Source: Deltaproteobacteria bacterium (GTDB lineage Bacteria > Myxococcota_A > Polyangia > Polyangiales > Ga0077539). Taken from it: a stretch of DNA of 64,000 bases. The notes under the pieces were generated by a model, which did no database searches, was not told the origin of the DNA, and was given only the letters and a program-made list of their open reading frames with translations. This document shows, piece after piece, positions 20,506 through 29,133 of this stretch (its first letter is position 1; each line of letters starts with the position of its first letter). Location: assembly GCA_016704445.1 (NCBI GenBank), contig JADJAE010000012.1, positions 62,001 through 126,000 of the forward strand. Direction: 5' to 3'. A program made the position numbers and the translations under genes.

Positions 20506-21620
20506 GGGGACCTCCGGGTCGCGAAGTCGGGGCTGAGGGTCACGGCCACCATCAGCTCTCGCAGGTCGTAGCCGCTCTCCCGGAAGCGGCGGGTCACGTC
20601 GAGCACGGCGCAGCGCTGGTCGGCGGTCTCCCGGAAGCCCCGGGCGAAGCGGTAGTACTGCCGCGCGAAGCAGGAGCGGGCGGCCTCGCTCTGCGCGATG
20701 GCCCCGGCGAGCTGAGGGAGGGTGGCGTAGTCGAAGCGCGTGTCGGAGCCGAAGCGCTCGATGTCGAAGACGGTTCCGGTGGCGTCGATGGGGTGGCCGT
20801 TCTCCGTGGAGCGCAGCCGGCCGACGGCGTCGAAGCGCTCGAAGCCGAAGCCCACGCCGTCGATGTAGCGGTGGCAGGTCACGCAGGCGGGGTTGGCCGT
20901 GTGCTGGCGGAAGCGCTCGCGGGTGGTGGCGCGCGGGTCGACGTCGGGGACGCCCCCGGCGTTGGGCGGCGGGGGCGGAAACTCCTCGCAGAGCAGGGCC
21001 GAGCGGACGAAGAGGCCGCGGAGGATGGGCGATCCCTGGTCGCTGTGGGCGTAGCGGGTGAGCACCGCGCCGAGGCTGAGCACGCCGCCCTGGCGAGCCT
21101 CCGGGAGCTCGACCCGCTGGAAGGCGCTGCCGCTCACTCCGTCGAGGCCGTAGTAGCTGGCGAGGGTGGCGTCGACCCAGGTCGAGCGGGTGGTGAAGAG
21201 CTCGTCGAAGCGGTGGGTTCCGTCGAAGGCGACGGAGGTCACGAGGCGGCGGGCCTCTTCGAGCATCGAGGCGCGCACCGCGTCGGTGAAGGCCGGAAAC
21301 AGCGCGGCGCTCCGGGGCGTGGTGGCGACGGTCTCCACGCCGAGCCACTGGAGCGCGAAGGTGGCGAGCTGCGCCCTGGCGCGGGGGTCGGCGAGGAGGC
21401 GTCGGGCCTCGCGCTCGGTGCCGGCGGGGGTGGAGAGAGAGCCGTCGGCAGCGGCGGCGAGGAGGGCCGCGTCGGGGGTGCTTCCCCAGTAGGTGTACGA
21501 GAGCGCGGCCGCGACCTCGTAGGGGGTGAGCCGGAAGGTTCCGTCGGGCTGCGCCGCGCCCATCTCCGAGCGGTAGAGGAAGGACGGCGAGAGCAGCATC
21601 GCCCGCACCGCCCTGGACAC
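20502..21620 (-). CDS. DUF1592/DUF1588/DUF1585 protein, C-terminal half after an in-frame amber codon
   Basis: A 372-aa open frame in the same frame as the 21624-22718 gene, separated only by TAG at 21626-21624 and one further codon. It carries the end of DUF1592 (SRAVRAMLLSPSFLYRSEMG), DUF1588 with RGLFVRSALLCEEFPPPP and a heme-type CVTCH motif, then DUF1585 near the C-terminus (FARQYYRFARGFRETADQRC). An independent GTG start at 21620 is possible but cuts a conserved segment, so this is best read as the second half of one protein. The stop overlaps the DUF1552 start by 4 bases. Confidence 0.85.
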   Translation of the reverse strand: MSRAVRAMLLSPSFLYRSEMGAAQPDGTFRLTPYEVAAALSYTYWGSTPDAALLAAAADGSLSTPAGTEREARRLLADPRARAQLATFALQWLGVETVATTPRSAALFPAFTDAVRASMLEEARRLVTSVAFDGTHRFDELFTTRSTWVDATLASYYGLDGVSGSAFQRVELPEARQGGVLSLGAVLTRYAHSDQGSPILRGLFVRSALLCEEFPPPPPNAGGVPDVDPRATTRERFRQHTANPACVTCHRYIDGVGFGFERFDAVGRLRSTENGHPIDATGTVFDIERFGSDTRFDYATLPQLAGAIAQSEAARSCFARQYYRFARGFRETADQRCAVLDVTRRFRESGYDLRELMVAVTLSPDFATRRSP

Positions 21621-21623
21621 TCC

Positions 21624-22718
21624 CTAGTCGACGTCGCGCGCCCCGGTCACCAGGGCCCCGTAGCGCTGCATCTCCGCGGCGCTGAGGGCTCTGCGGAATA
21701 CCCTGGTGCCGAAGCCCCGCACGAGGGTGTTGGCGCAGGCCGCGCGGTCGGCGGAGGCCTCGCAGCCGACGACAGCGCGGAGCCGCGAGGAGACGGCGGC
21801 GGTGAGCGAGCGGCCCGCCCGGAGGTACTCGTTGACGTGCACCGAGGTGACCAGCGCGGTGTCGGCGTTGTCGTCGAAGGCGAAGCCCTGGGGGCGCGAC
21901 TCGACGGGCAGAGAGCGAGTGGCCTCCTCCACAGGGTCTACCCCGCCAGGAGGCGCGGGCGCAGGCGCTCCGGCGTCGGCGCAGCGGAGCGTGAGCACGG
22001 AGTTCTGACCGCCGAAGCCGTCGGGCATCGAGGCGGTGGCGCGCGGGTCGCTCACCCACTGCGAGCCGTCGACGACGAACTTGTACTGGTAGGTTCCGTC
22101 GGGGAGCTCGCGCTCGGACTGCCACTCTCGGACGCCCTCGACCCAGGTCATGGGCCACGCGGTGGGGGACCAGCCGTTGAAGCTCCCGGCGACGTGGACG
22201 CTGCGCGCGGCGCTCGGAGGCGAGTACGCAAAGCGATGGCGCCCGCACGAGGGATCGGTGCCGGGCGGCGTGGTGGGAGGCGTCGAGGGCGCTGGGAGGT
22301 CGAGCAGGTCGCGCACGGTGGCGCGGTACTCGCGACGGGTGAGGAGGCGGAGGCGTCGCGCCGAGGGGGCGACGGTGGCGCAGGAGAGGGCCTGAGAGGT
22401 GAAGCGGGTCTTGATGTACTGCGCGATCGACGAGGCGCAGGTTCCGCGGCAGGCGCCGGGGTTTCCCTGGGGCATGCGCTCGTCGATGATCTGCGTGAGC
22501 TGCTCGACGGAGCGGGCGGAGTCGACGAGCCGTGAGCCGAGGCCCCCTTCCCCTGCCTCGCCGTGGCAGGACGCGCACATCGCCGCGTAGCGCAGGGCGG
22601 GGTCGATGGTCGCGCCGGGGCCTCGGGTGTCCGAAGAAGGGGGCGCCGGGGCCACGTCCGCGGAGTCGCAGCCGAGCGACAGGAGACCGCACAAAAAGAC
22701 CACCGCGGAGGGGCGCAT
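21624..22718 (-). CDS. Cytochrome c / DUF1587-1592 lipoprotein, N-terminal half, with glycogen-binding-like insert
   Basis: 364 aa from the ATG at 22718. Lipobox LSLGC (C17). A cytochrome c motif CASCH is at about 48-52, with a possible Met ligand in RMPQG near 82. DUF1587 is LLTRREYRATVRDLLDL at about 125-141. Residues 173-226 (VHVAGSFNGWSP ... YQYKFVVDGSQW) look like a CBM48/AMPK-type glycogen-binding domain, not a usual part of this family. DUF1595 and the start of DUF1592 (FRRALSAAEMQRY) follow. TAG ends it in mid-domain where Glu (GAG) would be typical: a one-base difference. Probably an outer-membrane-associated electron carrier of unknown substrate. Confidence 0.85.
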   Translation of the reverse strand: MRPSAVVFLCGLLSLGCDSADVAPAPPSSDTRGPGATIDPALRYAAMCASCHGEAGEGGLGSRLVDSARSVEQLTQIIDERMPQGNPGACRGTCASSIAQYIKTRFTSQALSCATVAPSARRLRLLTRREYRATVRDLLDLPAPSTPPTTPPGTDPSCGRHRFAYSPPSAARSVHVAGSFNGWSPTAWPMTWVEGVREWQSERELPDGTYQYKFVVDGSQWVSDPRATASMPDGFGGQNSVLTLRCADAGAPAPAPPGGVDPVEEATRSLPVESRPQGFAFDDNADTALVTSVHVNEYLRAGRSLTAAVSSRLRAVVGCEASADRAACANTLVRGFGTRVFRRALSAAEMQRYGALVTGARDVD

Positions 22719-22808
22719 CGTGAGTGGCGCCGATGCTAACGCACGATCGGGCGGGGATGAGCCTGAGCGGTGCTTGACGGTGGGGTGAGCGGTGTCGATA
22801 TCGCCACG

Positions 22809-23630
22809 ATGAGCACCGCGGAGCTTCGGGTGAGGGAGGAGGGCCTGGAGGTCCTCGGGCGGGGCGCGAGAATCTTCCATGGAGGGGCCGGGCCTGCGGT
22901 GCTGCTGATCCATGGCGGCTGGGGCGGGGCGCGGTGCCACTGGGAGACGGTCTTCGAGCCGCTGGCGGAGAGCTTCGAGGTCGTCGCTCCCGACCTCCCC
23001 GGCTTCGAGGACGGCGTCCCCGGAGGGCCTCACAGCGTCGACGACTACGCCGACTGGCTCGTCGCGCTGCTCGACGCGCTCGGCGTCTCTCGGGCCGTGT
23101 GCGTGGGCAACTCCTTCGGGGCCTCGGTCGCGTGGTCCCTCGCGTGCCGCCACCCCGATCGCTGCGAGGCCCTGGTCGTGGTCAACGGCATCCCCATGCC
23201 TCGCACGCCTCTGCCGCTGCGCCTGCTCGGCGCCCTCGATCCAGCGCGCGCCGTGCTCCGCCGTCAGGTCAAGCGCATCGGCTTTACGCCCGGGGCGCTG
23301 GCGAAGGCCTTCCGCGACCCGTCGCGGGCCCCCATGACGCTGCGCCACATGCTCTCGTCCCCTCGCCAGCCTCAGCTCGAGCGCACGGTCGACGCGATGA
23401 TCCTGGGTGGCTCGACGACGGCTCCACCACACGCCCGCACGCTGCTGCTCTGGGGCGCCGCCGACCGGCTGCAGCGAACGACGCCGGAGGACGCGGTGAA
23501 GCTGCAGCGGGCGATCCCTGGGGCCATGCTGATGCTGATCCCCGACGCGGGGCACCTGCCCCAGAGAGAGCGGCCGGAGGAGTTCGTCGCGTCGCTGCGG
23601 GGCTACCTCGCGACGAAGCCGAGGGGCTGA
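22809..23630 (+). CDS. Alpha/beta hydrolase
   Basis: A 273-aa alpha/beta hydrolase from the ATG at 22809; 22770 is an upstream alternative but lacks family similarity. HGGWGGA is the oxyanion motif, GNSFGA carries the nucleophile Ser, LLLWGAADRL holds the acid, and PDAGHLPQRE the catalytic His. The order and a lid region around residues 120-190 resemble meta-cleavage product hydrolases and haloperoxidase-like esterases. No signal peptide. It precedes the spermidine-synthase-like gene by 15 bases, so co-transcription is likely. Confidence 0.85.
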   Translation: MSTAELRVREEGLEVLGRGARIFHGGAGPAVLLIHGGWGGARCHWETVFEPLAESFEVVAPDLPGFEDGVPGGPHSVDDYADWLVALLDALGVSRAVCVGNSFGASVAWSLACRHPDRCEALVVVNGIPMPRTPLPLRLLGALDPARAVLRRQVKRIGFTPGALAKAFRDPSRAPMTLRHMLSSPRQPQLERTVDAMILGGSTTAPPHARTLLLWGAADRLQRTTPEDAVKLQRAIPGAMLMLIPDAGHLPQRERPEEFVASLRGYLATKPRG

Positions 23631-23645
23631 GCGGCGGCATCCTGT

Positions 23646-26075
23646 ATGGTCGGCGCCATGTTGGACCGCGTCGATCGTCCACTCGGCGCGCGGGCGCACC
23701 GCGCCGTCCTGGCCACGCTCTTCACCCTGTCCGGGGCGAGCGGCCTCGCGTTCGAGGTGCTGTGGACGCGACAGCTCTCCGTCGTCCTCGGAGGGACCCA
23801 CCGGTCGGTGACCTTCGTCGTCGCCCTCTTCATGGCGGGCCTCGGCCTCGGGGCCGCCGCGGGCACCCGGCTCGCAGTAGCGTCCCCCCGGGCGACGCGC
23901 ACCTATGGGCTCGTCGAGCTCGGCATCGCGCTCGCTGCCGGCCTCGCCACGACGATCCTCCCGCGGCTCGAGACCGTCTCCTCCGACGTCATCCGGGTGG
24001 GCGCCGCGATGCTCCTGGTCCTCGCGCCGAGCGCGCTGATGGGGGCGACGTTTCCGGTCGTGGCGACCGCGTACGCCTCCCGCGTCGGGGATGACCGCGC
24101 CGACGAGCAGGGCCCCGGCCTTCTCTACGCGCTCAACACCGCGGGCGCCGTCGTCGGGTGCCTGCTCACGGGCTTCCTCGCCATCGGCGTGCTCGGGCTC
24201 CGCGCCACCGGCCTCGCGGGCGCCGCGCTCAACGCCCTCTGCGGCCTCGGGGCCCTCGCGCTCTCCCGCGCCTCGCGCTCGACGTCGCCCGCCTCCGCCG
24301 CGCCCGAGCCGACCGCCCACCGCGCCGTCGATCGCCCGGCCCTCGCGCTCGCGCTCGGCCTCGCGGCGGCGGCGGGGTGCGTCGCGCTCGCGGAGGAGAT
24401 CTTCTGGGTGCGCGCGCTGCTGCCGTACGTGAACTCCTCGACCTACGCGTTCAGCGCGATCCTGGCGACGTACCTCCTGGGGCTCGCGCTCGGGGCGGCG
24501 TGGGCGGCCACGCGGGTCTCGCCGGCGCGCGCGGCGATCGCCCTGTCCGCGGTGCAGGCAGCCGCAGCAGCGGCGGTCGCGGCGACGCCTCACCTCCTGC
24601 GCGTGGTCGACGTGCTCTTCCCGCAGTACGTGGGCGTGCAGCGCGCCCGCACGCTCGGCGCGTGGCTCGGCACCGTCGCGGGGGTGTTCGGCAAGACCTC
24701 GCTGGTGCTTCTGCCGCCGACGCTGCTGCTCGGCGCCACCGTGCCGCTGTGCATCGCGCTGGCCGGGCGGGCGGGGCTGCGCGGCGGCGCGCGGGCGGGG
24801 CTCACCAGCGCCTTCAACACCGTAGGCGGCATCGTCGGCACCGTGGCCGCCGGGCTCGTCGTGCTGCCCGCCGTCGGGGTCGTGCGGGGCATCCAGCTCG
24901 CGGCGGCCGCGCACCTCGCGATCGCGGTCGCGGCGGCGTCGGCGGCGCCCGGGGTGCGCGCGCTGCGGGTGGGCCTCGGGTCGGCCGCCGCGGCGCTCGC
25001 GGTGCTGGTGGTGACGGGCGACGCGGCGCCCTTCGCGGGGCGCGTCGCGGAGGGCTGGCGGCTGCTCCTCACCGACGAGGGGCCGCAGGACACGACGACG
25101 GTCGTCGAGCGTCCGCTCGGGCGCGGCCGCACGCGCGGCATCCTCTCCAACGGGGTGATGTACGCGGGCGACTCGATCTCGTCGCGCCGCTACATGTCCC
25201 TGCTCGGTCACCTGCCGGCGCTGCTGTCGCGCGACCCGTCCGCGGCCATGGTCATCTGCGTCGGCACCGGGACCACCGCCGCCGCGCTGGCGGCGCACCC
25301 CGCCGTGCGCTCGCTGGAGCTGGTCGACATCAGCCCCGCCGTGCACCGCACGCTGCCCTTCTTCGTCGACGTCAACCGCTCGGTGTGGCGCGACCCCCGC
25401 GTGCGCTTCCGCGAGGCCGACGGGCGGCGCTTCATGGTGGGGCGCGACCGGCGCTACGGGGTCATCACCCTGGAGCCGCCGCCCCCGCGCATGGCCGGCG
25501 CGGCGAGCCTCTACACCCTGGAGATGTACGAGCGCGCCCGCCAGGCGCTGACCGACGGCGGCACCATCGCGCAGTGGATCCCCCTCCACGGCATGACGGC
25601 GCGCGAGACCTTCATGCTGGTGCGGACCTTCCAGCGGGTGTTTCCCTCGGCGGCCCTCTTCCTGCTGACCGACGACGAGGCCGCCGTGATCGCCCGCAGG
25701 GACGGCCGCGGCTTCTCGTCGGCGACGCTGGCGGCGGGGCTCTCTGCGCCCGCGGTCGCGCGCGACCTGCGCGAGCTGGGCTTCGACGGCGATCGCCTCG
25801 CCGCGGCGGTGCTGGCGCTCGGGGTGGCGCAGGGCGTCGCGCTGCGAGAGCTCGTCGGCGACGGCCCCGTGGTGTCCGACGACCGCCCCCTCATCGAGCA
25901 CTTCGCGGTGGGCCTCGGGGCTGGCGGTGCGGGCGACGACGGCCGGCTGGCGCTGCTGCGGGCGGTCGCGTCGCGCGGCGTGACGCCGGTGCGCATGGAC
26001 GGCGAGCGGCCCGCGGGCGCGGACGAGGCGGCGGCCGCGCTGCACGCCCGCATCGCGCGGCTGGTCGCACCGTAA
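23646..26075 (+). CDS. Membrane protein fused to spermidine synthase-like domain
   Basis: An 809-aa protein (a second ATG at 23658). About residues 15-470 form some twelve hydrophobic helices of MFS-like type, beginning LFTLSGASGLAFEVLWTRQLSVVLG, a motif typical of spermidine synthase-like membrane fusions. The C-terminal 330 residues form a Rossmann methyltransferase-like fold with CVGTGTTAAAL and LVDISP. The aminopropyl-transfer site is atypical (YGVITLEPPPPRMAGAASLY), so true polyamine synthesis is uncertain. This fusion family is common in Myxococcota and has no settled function. Confidence 0.8.
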   Translation: MVGAMLDRVDRPLGARAHRAVLATLFTLSGASGLAFEVLWTRQLSVVLGGTHRSVTFVVALFMAGLGLGAAAGTRLAVASPRATRTYGLVELGIALAAGLATTILPRLETVSSDVIRVGAAMLLVLAPSALMGATFPVVATAYASRVGDDRADEQGPGLLYALNTAGAVVGCLLTGFLAIGVLGLRATGLAGAALNALCGLGALALSRASRSTSPASAAPEPTAHRAVDRPALALALGLAAAAGCVALAEEIFWVRALLPYVNSSTYAFSAILATYLLGLALGAAWAATRVSPARAAIALSAVQAAAAAAVAATPHLLRVVDVLFPQYVGVQRARTLGAWLGTVAGVFGKTSLVLLPPTLLLGATVPLCIALAGRAGLRGGARAGLTSAFNTVGGIVGTVAAGLVVLPAVGVVRGIQLAAAAHLAIAVAAASAAPGVRALRVGLGSAAAALAVLVVTGDAAPFAGRVAEGWRLLLTDEGPQDTTTVVERPLGRGRTRGILSNGVMYAGDSISSRRYMSLLGHLPALLSRDPSAAMVICVGTGTTAAALAAHPAVRSLELVDISPAVHRTLPFFVDVNRSVWRDPRVRFREADGRRFMVGRDRRYGVITLEPPPPRMAGAASLYTLEMYERARQALTDGGTIAQWIPLHGMTARETFMLVRTFQRVFPSAALFLLTDDEAAVIARRDGRGFSSATLAAGLSAPAVARDLRELGFDGDRLAAAVLALGVAQGVALRELVGDGPVVSDDRPLIEHFAVGLGAGGAGDDGRLALLRAVASRGVTPVRMDGERPAGADEAAAALHARIARLVAP

Positions 26076-26162
26076 GGGGGCGGCCGACCATCGGATCACC
26101 CAGAAGGGTGATGCCTTCAAGGGTCGCGTCCTGTGGTAGGGCTGCGCGCCAGAATCGCTGTG

Positions 26163-27854
26163 ATGACTCGCTTCGATCGCTGGGTCACCGTGCTCAGCCT
26201 GCTTGTGGCAGCCGAGTTCGTGGTCTGCTGGCGCTACGACTGGACCGAGGTGCTCGATGCGCTGCTGCCGTCGGTCTACGGCCCGCTGTCGACGATCCTC
26301 CTCCGGCAGTACCTCGCCCTCTTCGCGGCGCTCGCTGCGGGCGTCGGTCTCGCGCTGCCGACGCTCGCCGCGGCCGACGCCCTGCAGCGGCTGCTCGCTC
26401 GCCCGCTCACCTGGCGTTCGGCCGTCGTCGTGGTCTCCGTCGGCCTCGGTACGCTCTGCGTCACCTTCGGCAATAGACACTTCGGAGGCTACGACCTGAG
26501 CGTCCTGGTCGACGTGGCCTGGCGGTACGCCCGGGGGCAACGCCCCTACTCCGACTTCATCTGCACGCTACCACCCGCGTTCTTCGTCCCTCCAGGGCTC
26601 GTGTTCAGGGTCTTCGGCCCGTCGTGGGATTCGCTCCTCGCCCTCCACGCGCTGCTCACCGCCGCGGTGACCGCGGTGACCTGCGTGCTGCTCGACCGTC
26701 TTGGCGTCCCGCGATGGCTGGCGCTGCTGCTGAGCGTCGCCACCCAGGTGATCTCACCCGCGCTCACGGCGCACTGGTGGCACAGCGTCCAGGCGCAGCA
26801 GGCAGGTCTCGTCTACGTGCTCGCGACCCTGCTCCTGGCGCGGGCGCCCCACCGCCCCGGTCGTCTCGCCCTCTACGCCGCTTCGCTCGCAGCGCTCCTC
26901 GCTACCAAGGTCAACCTGGTTGCGGTGCTGCTCCTCGTGGTCGCTCCGGTAGCGCTCTGGACCCCATCGTGGAGGCGGGTCCTGCTCGTGCACGCCGCGG
27001 CCATCACGTTGCTCGCGTCGGCGCTCGTGGCGGCGGGCGTCTCTCCCGTCGGCATGCTCGCTGCGTATCGCGCGATCGCTGGGCGCTCCCTGCCACGCTT
27101 CGGGTTTCCCCCGGAGTCGCTGCTGGGCTGGCACTACGCCTTCGTCGCGCTCGCTACCGCGCTCGCATCGTGGTCGGCGGTGGTCTGCTGGCGCCGCGGC
27201 GAGCACCGCACCGTGCTGATCTGCCTGGGCGGGGTCGCCTCTGCCCTCTATGCGATGGCGACCAACTGGGACACGCGCTTCAACGATTATCCATTGGCCC
27301 TGTTCTCGGTGACATTCCTTGCCTGGACGGCGACGAATGGCGAGGAGGGGCAGCGGCGGAGGCTCATCCCGTCGATCGCTCTGCTCTGGGTGTGCATCAC
27401 GGTGGGCCTCGTGTTGGGGCATGCCCGCCATCGCAACCGGCACGTCGGCTACGCCACCTTCTTCGAGTGGAACTACCAGGCCGGCACGATCGACCACCCG
27501 TTCTTCGCCCACCTGCGCGCCGGTCCGAGATTGCACCGGGTCGTGCGCTCGGCAGACCGCCTCCTGGCTGCGGAGCAGGGGACGGTGTTCTTCGGCCCAC
27601 GATTGGAATTCATGTATGCGATGTTCGAGCGCCCGTCGCCGCGCGGCCTCCCGATCTGGTGGCACGCCGGGACGTCGTTCCCGTTGGCCGACACGGCCCT
27701 GGTCGCGGATCGCTGGAGCCGGGCCCGCTTCGACCTGCTGGTCTTCCTGCGCGACGACGACTCTCGGATGCCCGCCGAGGTCATCGACCGCATTCGCCGC
27801 GACCATGTGCGGGACCAGGGGGATCCTGAGCTGACGGTATGGCGCCGCCGCTGA
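26163..27854 (+). CDS. Polytopic membrane protein, GT39/ArnT-like glycosyltransferase candidate
   Basis: 563 aa from the ATG at 26163; 26133 (GTG) is possible. About eleven hydrophobic helices span residues 10-440, then a soluble C-terminal part of about 110 residues. An early loop segment GGYDLSVLVDVAWRYARGQRPYSDF resembles the acidic first loop of GT-C glycosyltransferases that use lipid-phosphate sugars. AHWWHSVQAQQAGL is a possible second conserved loop. The assignment rests on topology and loop pattern only. Confidence 0.6.
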   Translation: MTRFDRWVTVLSLLVAAEFVVCWRYDWTEVLDALLPSVYGPLSTILLRQYLALFAALAAGVGLALPTLAAADALQRLLARPLTWRSAVVVVSVGLGTLCVTFGNRHFGGYDLSVLVDVAWRYARGQRPYSDFICTLPPAFFVPPGLVFRVFGPSWDSLLALHALLTAAVTAVTCVLLDRLGVPRWLALLLSVATQVISPALTAHWWHSVQAQQAGLVYVLATLLLARAPHRPGRLALYAASLAALLATKVNLVAVLLLVVAPVALWTPSWRRVLLVHAAAITLLASALVAAGVSPVGMLAAYRAIAGRSLPRFGFPPESLLGWHYAFVALATALASWSAVVCWRRGEHRTVLICLGGVASALYAMATNWDTRFNDYPLALFSVTFLAWTATNGEEGQRRRLIPSIALLWVCITVGLVLGHARHRNRHVGYATFFEWNYQAGTIDHPFFAHLRAGPRLHRVVRSADRLLAAEQGTVFFGPRLEFMYAMFERPSPRGLPIWWHAGTSFPLADTALVADRWSRARFDLLVFLRDDDSRMPAEVIDRIRRDHVRDQGDPELTVWRRR

Positions 27855-27882
27855 CGGGGCGGGCGTGCTAGGCGTGCGGGCG

Positions 27883-28836
27883 ATGAAGTACGTGATCCCT
27901 GGGGGGACGGGGCAGGTCGGTGCGCTGTGCGCGAAGCGGTGGCGTGCGGCGGGGCACGAGGTGGTGGTGCTCTCGCGCGGCGGGGCGAGCGAGGCCCGGG
28001 TGGTGCGCTGGGACGGCAAGACCCTCGACGACGCGTGGGCGCGCGAGCTCGACGGCGCCGACGTGGTGCTCAACCTCGCGGGGCACTCGGTGAGCTGCCG
28101 CTACACCGAGGAGAACCTCGCGGCGATGATGAACTCCCGGGTCGACTCGACGCGCGTCGTGGGCGAGGCCATCGCGCGGGCGAAATCGCCGCCGAGGGTG
28201 TGGCTCCAGATGTCGACGGCGACGATCTACGCGCACCGCTTCGACGCCGCCAACGACGAGGCGACGGGGGTGATGGGCGGCCACGAGCCGGGCGTCCCGG
28301 CCTATTGGAAGCGCTCGACGGACATCGCCGCGGCGTGGGAGCGCGCGCTCGACGAGGCCCCGACGCCGTCGACCCGCAAGGTGGCGCTGCGCACGGCGAT
28401 GGTGATGTCCGAGCCGGGGGCGCTGTCGTCGACGGAGAACATCTTCGCGGTGCTGTCGCGCATCACGCGCGCGGGCCTCGGCGGCCCCATCGGCGGAGGG
28501 AGGCAGTACGTGTCGTGGATCCACGGGGACGACTTCGTGCGGGCGTGCGACTTCCTGGTGGCGCACGACGAGCTCTCCGGGGCGGTGAACGTGGCTGCGC
28601 CCGAACCGCTGCCGCACGGGGAGTTCATGAGGGCGCTGCGGGCGGCCTGGGGCGTGCGGGTGGGCCTGCCCGCGACGGCCTGGATGGCGTCGATCGGATC
28701 ATGGGCGATGGGCACCGACCCTGAGCTGGTGATGAAGAGCCGGCGGGTGGTTCCGGGGCGGCTGCTGGAGGCGGGGTTTCGCTTCGAGCACCCGACCTGG
28801 GCGGAGACCGCGAAGAGCCTCGCCTCGCGGGGGTGA
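27883..28836 (+). CDS. TIGR01777-family NAD(P)-dependent epimerase/SDR protein
   Basis: A 317-aa SDR protein. It opens MKYVIPGGTGQVGALCAKRW, an NAD(P)-binding GGTGxxG motif. VVLNLAGHSV, MSTATIYA and the YWKRS segment are usual for the TIGR01777 group (YfcH-like). The C-terminal DUF1731-type segment ends VVPGRLLEAGFRFEHPTW, which is diagnostic. Tyr-x-x-x-Lys is replaced by YWKRS, as in the family. Role unknown; it may act on a nucleotide-sugar or small carbonyl substrate. Confidence 0.88.
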   Translation: MKYVIPGGTGQVGALCAKRWRAAGHEVVVLSRGGASEARVVRWDGKTLDDAWARELDGADVVLNLAGHSVSCRYTEENLAAMMNSRVDSTRVVGEAIARAKSPPRVWLQMSTATIYAHRFDAANDEATGVMGGHEPGVPAYWKRSTDIAAAWERALDEAPTPSTRKVALRTAMVMSEPGALSSTENIFAVLSRITRAGLGGPIGGGRQYVSWIHGDDFVRACDFLVAHDELSGAVNVAAPEPLPHGEFMRALRAAWGVRVGLPATAWMASIGSWAMGTDPELVMKSRRVVPGRLLEAGFRFEHPTWAETAKSLASRG

Positions 28837-28946
28837 GCGGCTACGGCGCCGTCGGACCAGTGATGCTATTCGACGGGCCATGGAGCCCACCGCACCGCTC
28901 GCATGGGAATCGAGTGGTTAGAGCGGTTCCCACCCGGTTCTGGGCC

Positions 28947-29104
28947 GCCCACGCCCTCAGTCCCCGGCCTCGCCCGAAGGGCCGAGACCACCCACGTCCT
29001 CAGTCCCCGCGGCTCGGCCGACGTCCGCGACGATCGGAAGCACTGATCGAAACGCGGGTGGGCTCGGCCCTTCGGGCGAGGCCGGGGACTGTCGGCGTGG
29101 GCGG
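28947..29104. repeat. Inverted repeat D, 45-base arms
   Basis: The left arm CGCCCACGCCCTCAGTCCCC... (28947-28990) and right arm (29059-29104) are inverted copies with two or three mismatches, around a loop of about 68 bases. A second CCCACGTCCTCAGTCCCCG copy in direct orientation follows the left arm. It fills most of the 297-base gap between two convergent genes. Unlike copies A-C it lacks the ATAACAGG and GAACCGAAACTC blocks, so it is a different type. A transcription-terminating role is possible; 28837-28946 shows no other feature. Confidence 0.75.
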
Positions 29105-29133
29105 GCGCGGGCGGGTCCGCGCGCGTGAGGCCA

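Noticed and set aside
21624..26540. 1638-aa minus-strand ORF
   Set aside because: Only its last 364 codons match a protein family (the DUF1592 N-terminal half). The rest is the antisense of the spermidine-synthase-like and hydrolase genes and is Arg/Gly/Ala-rich shadow.
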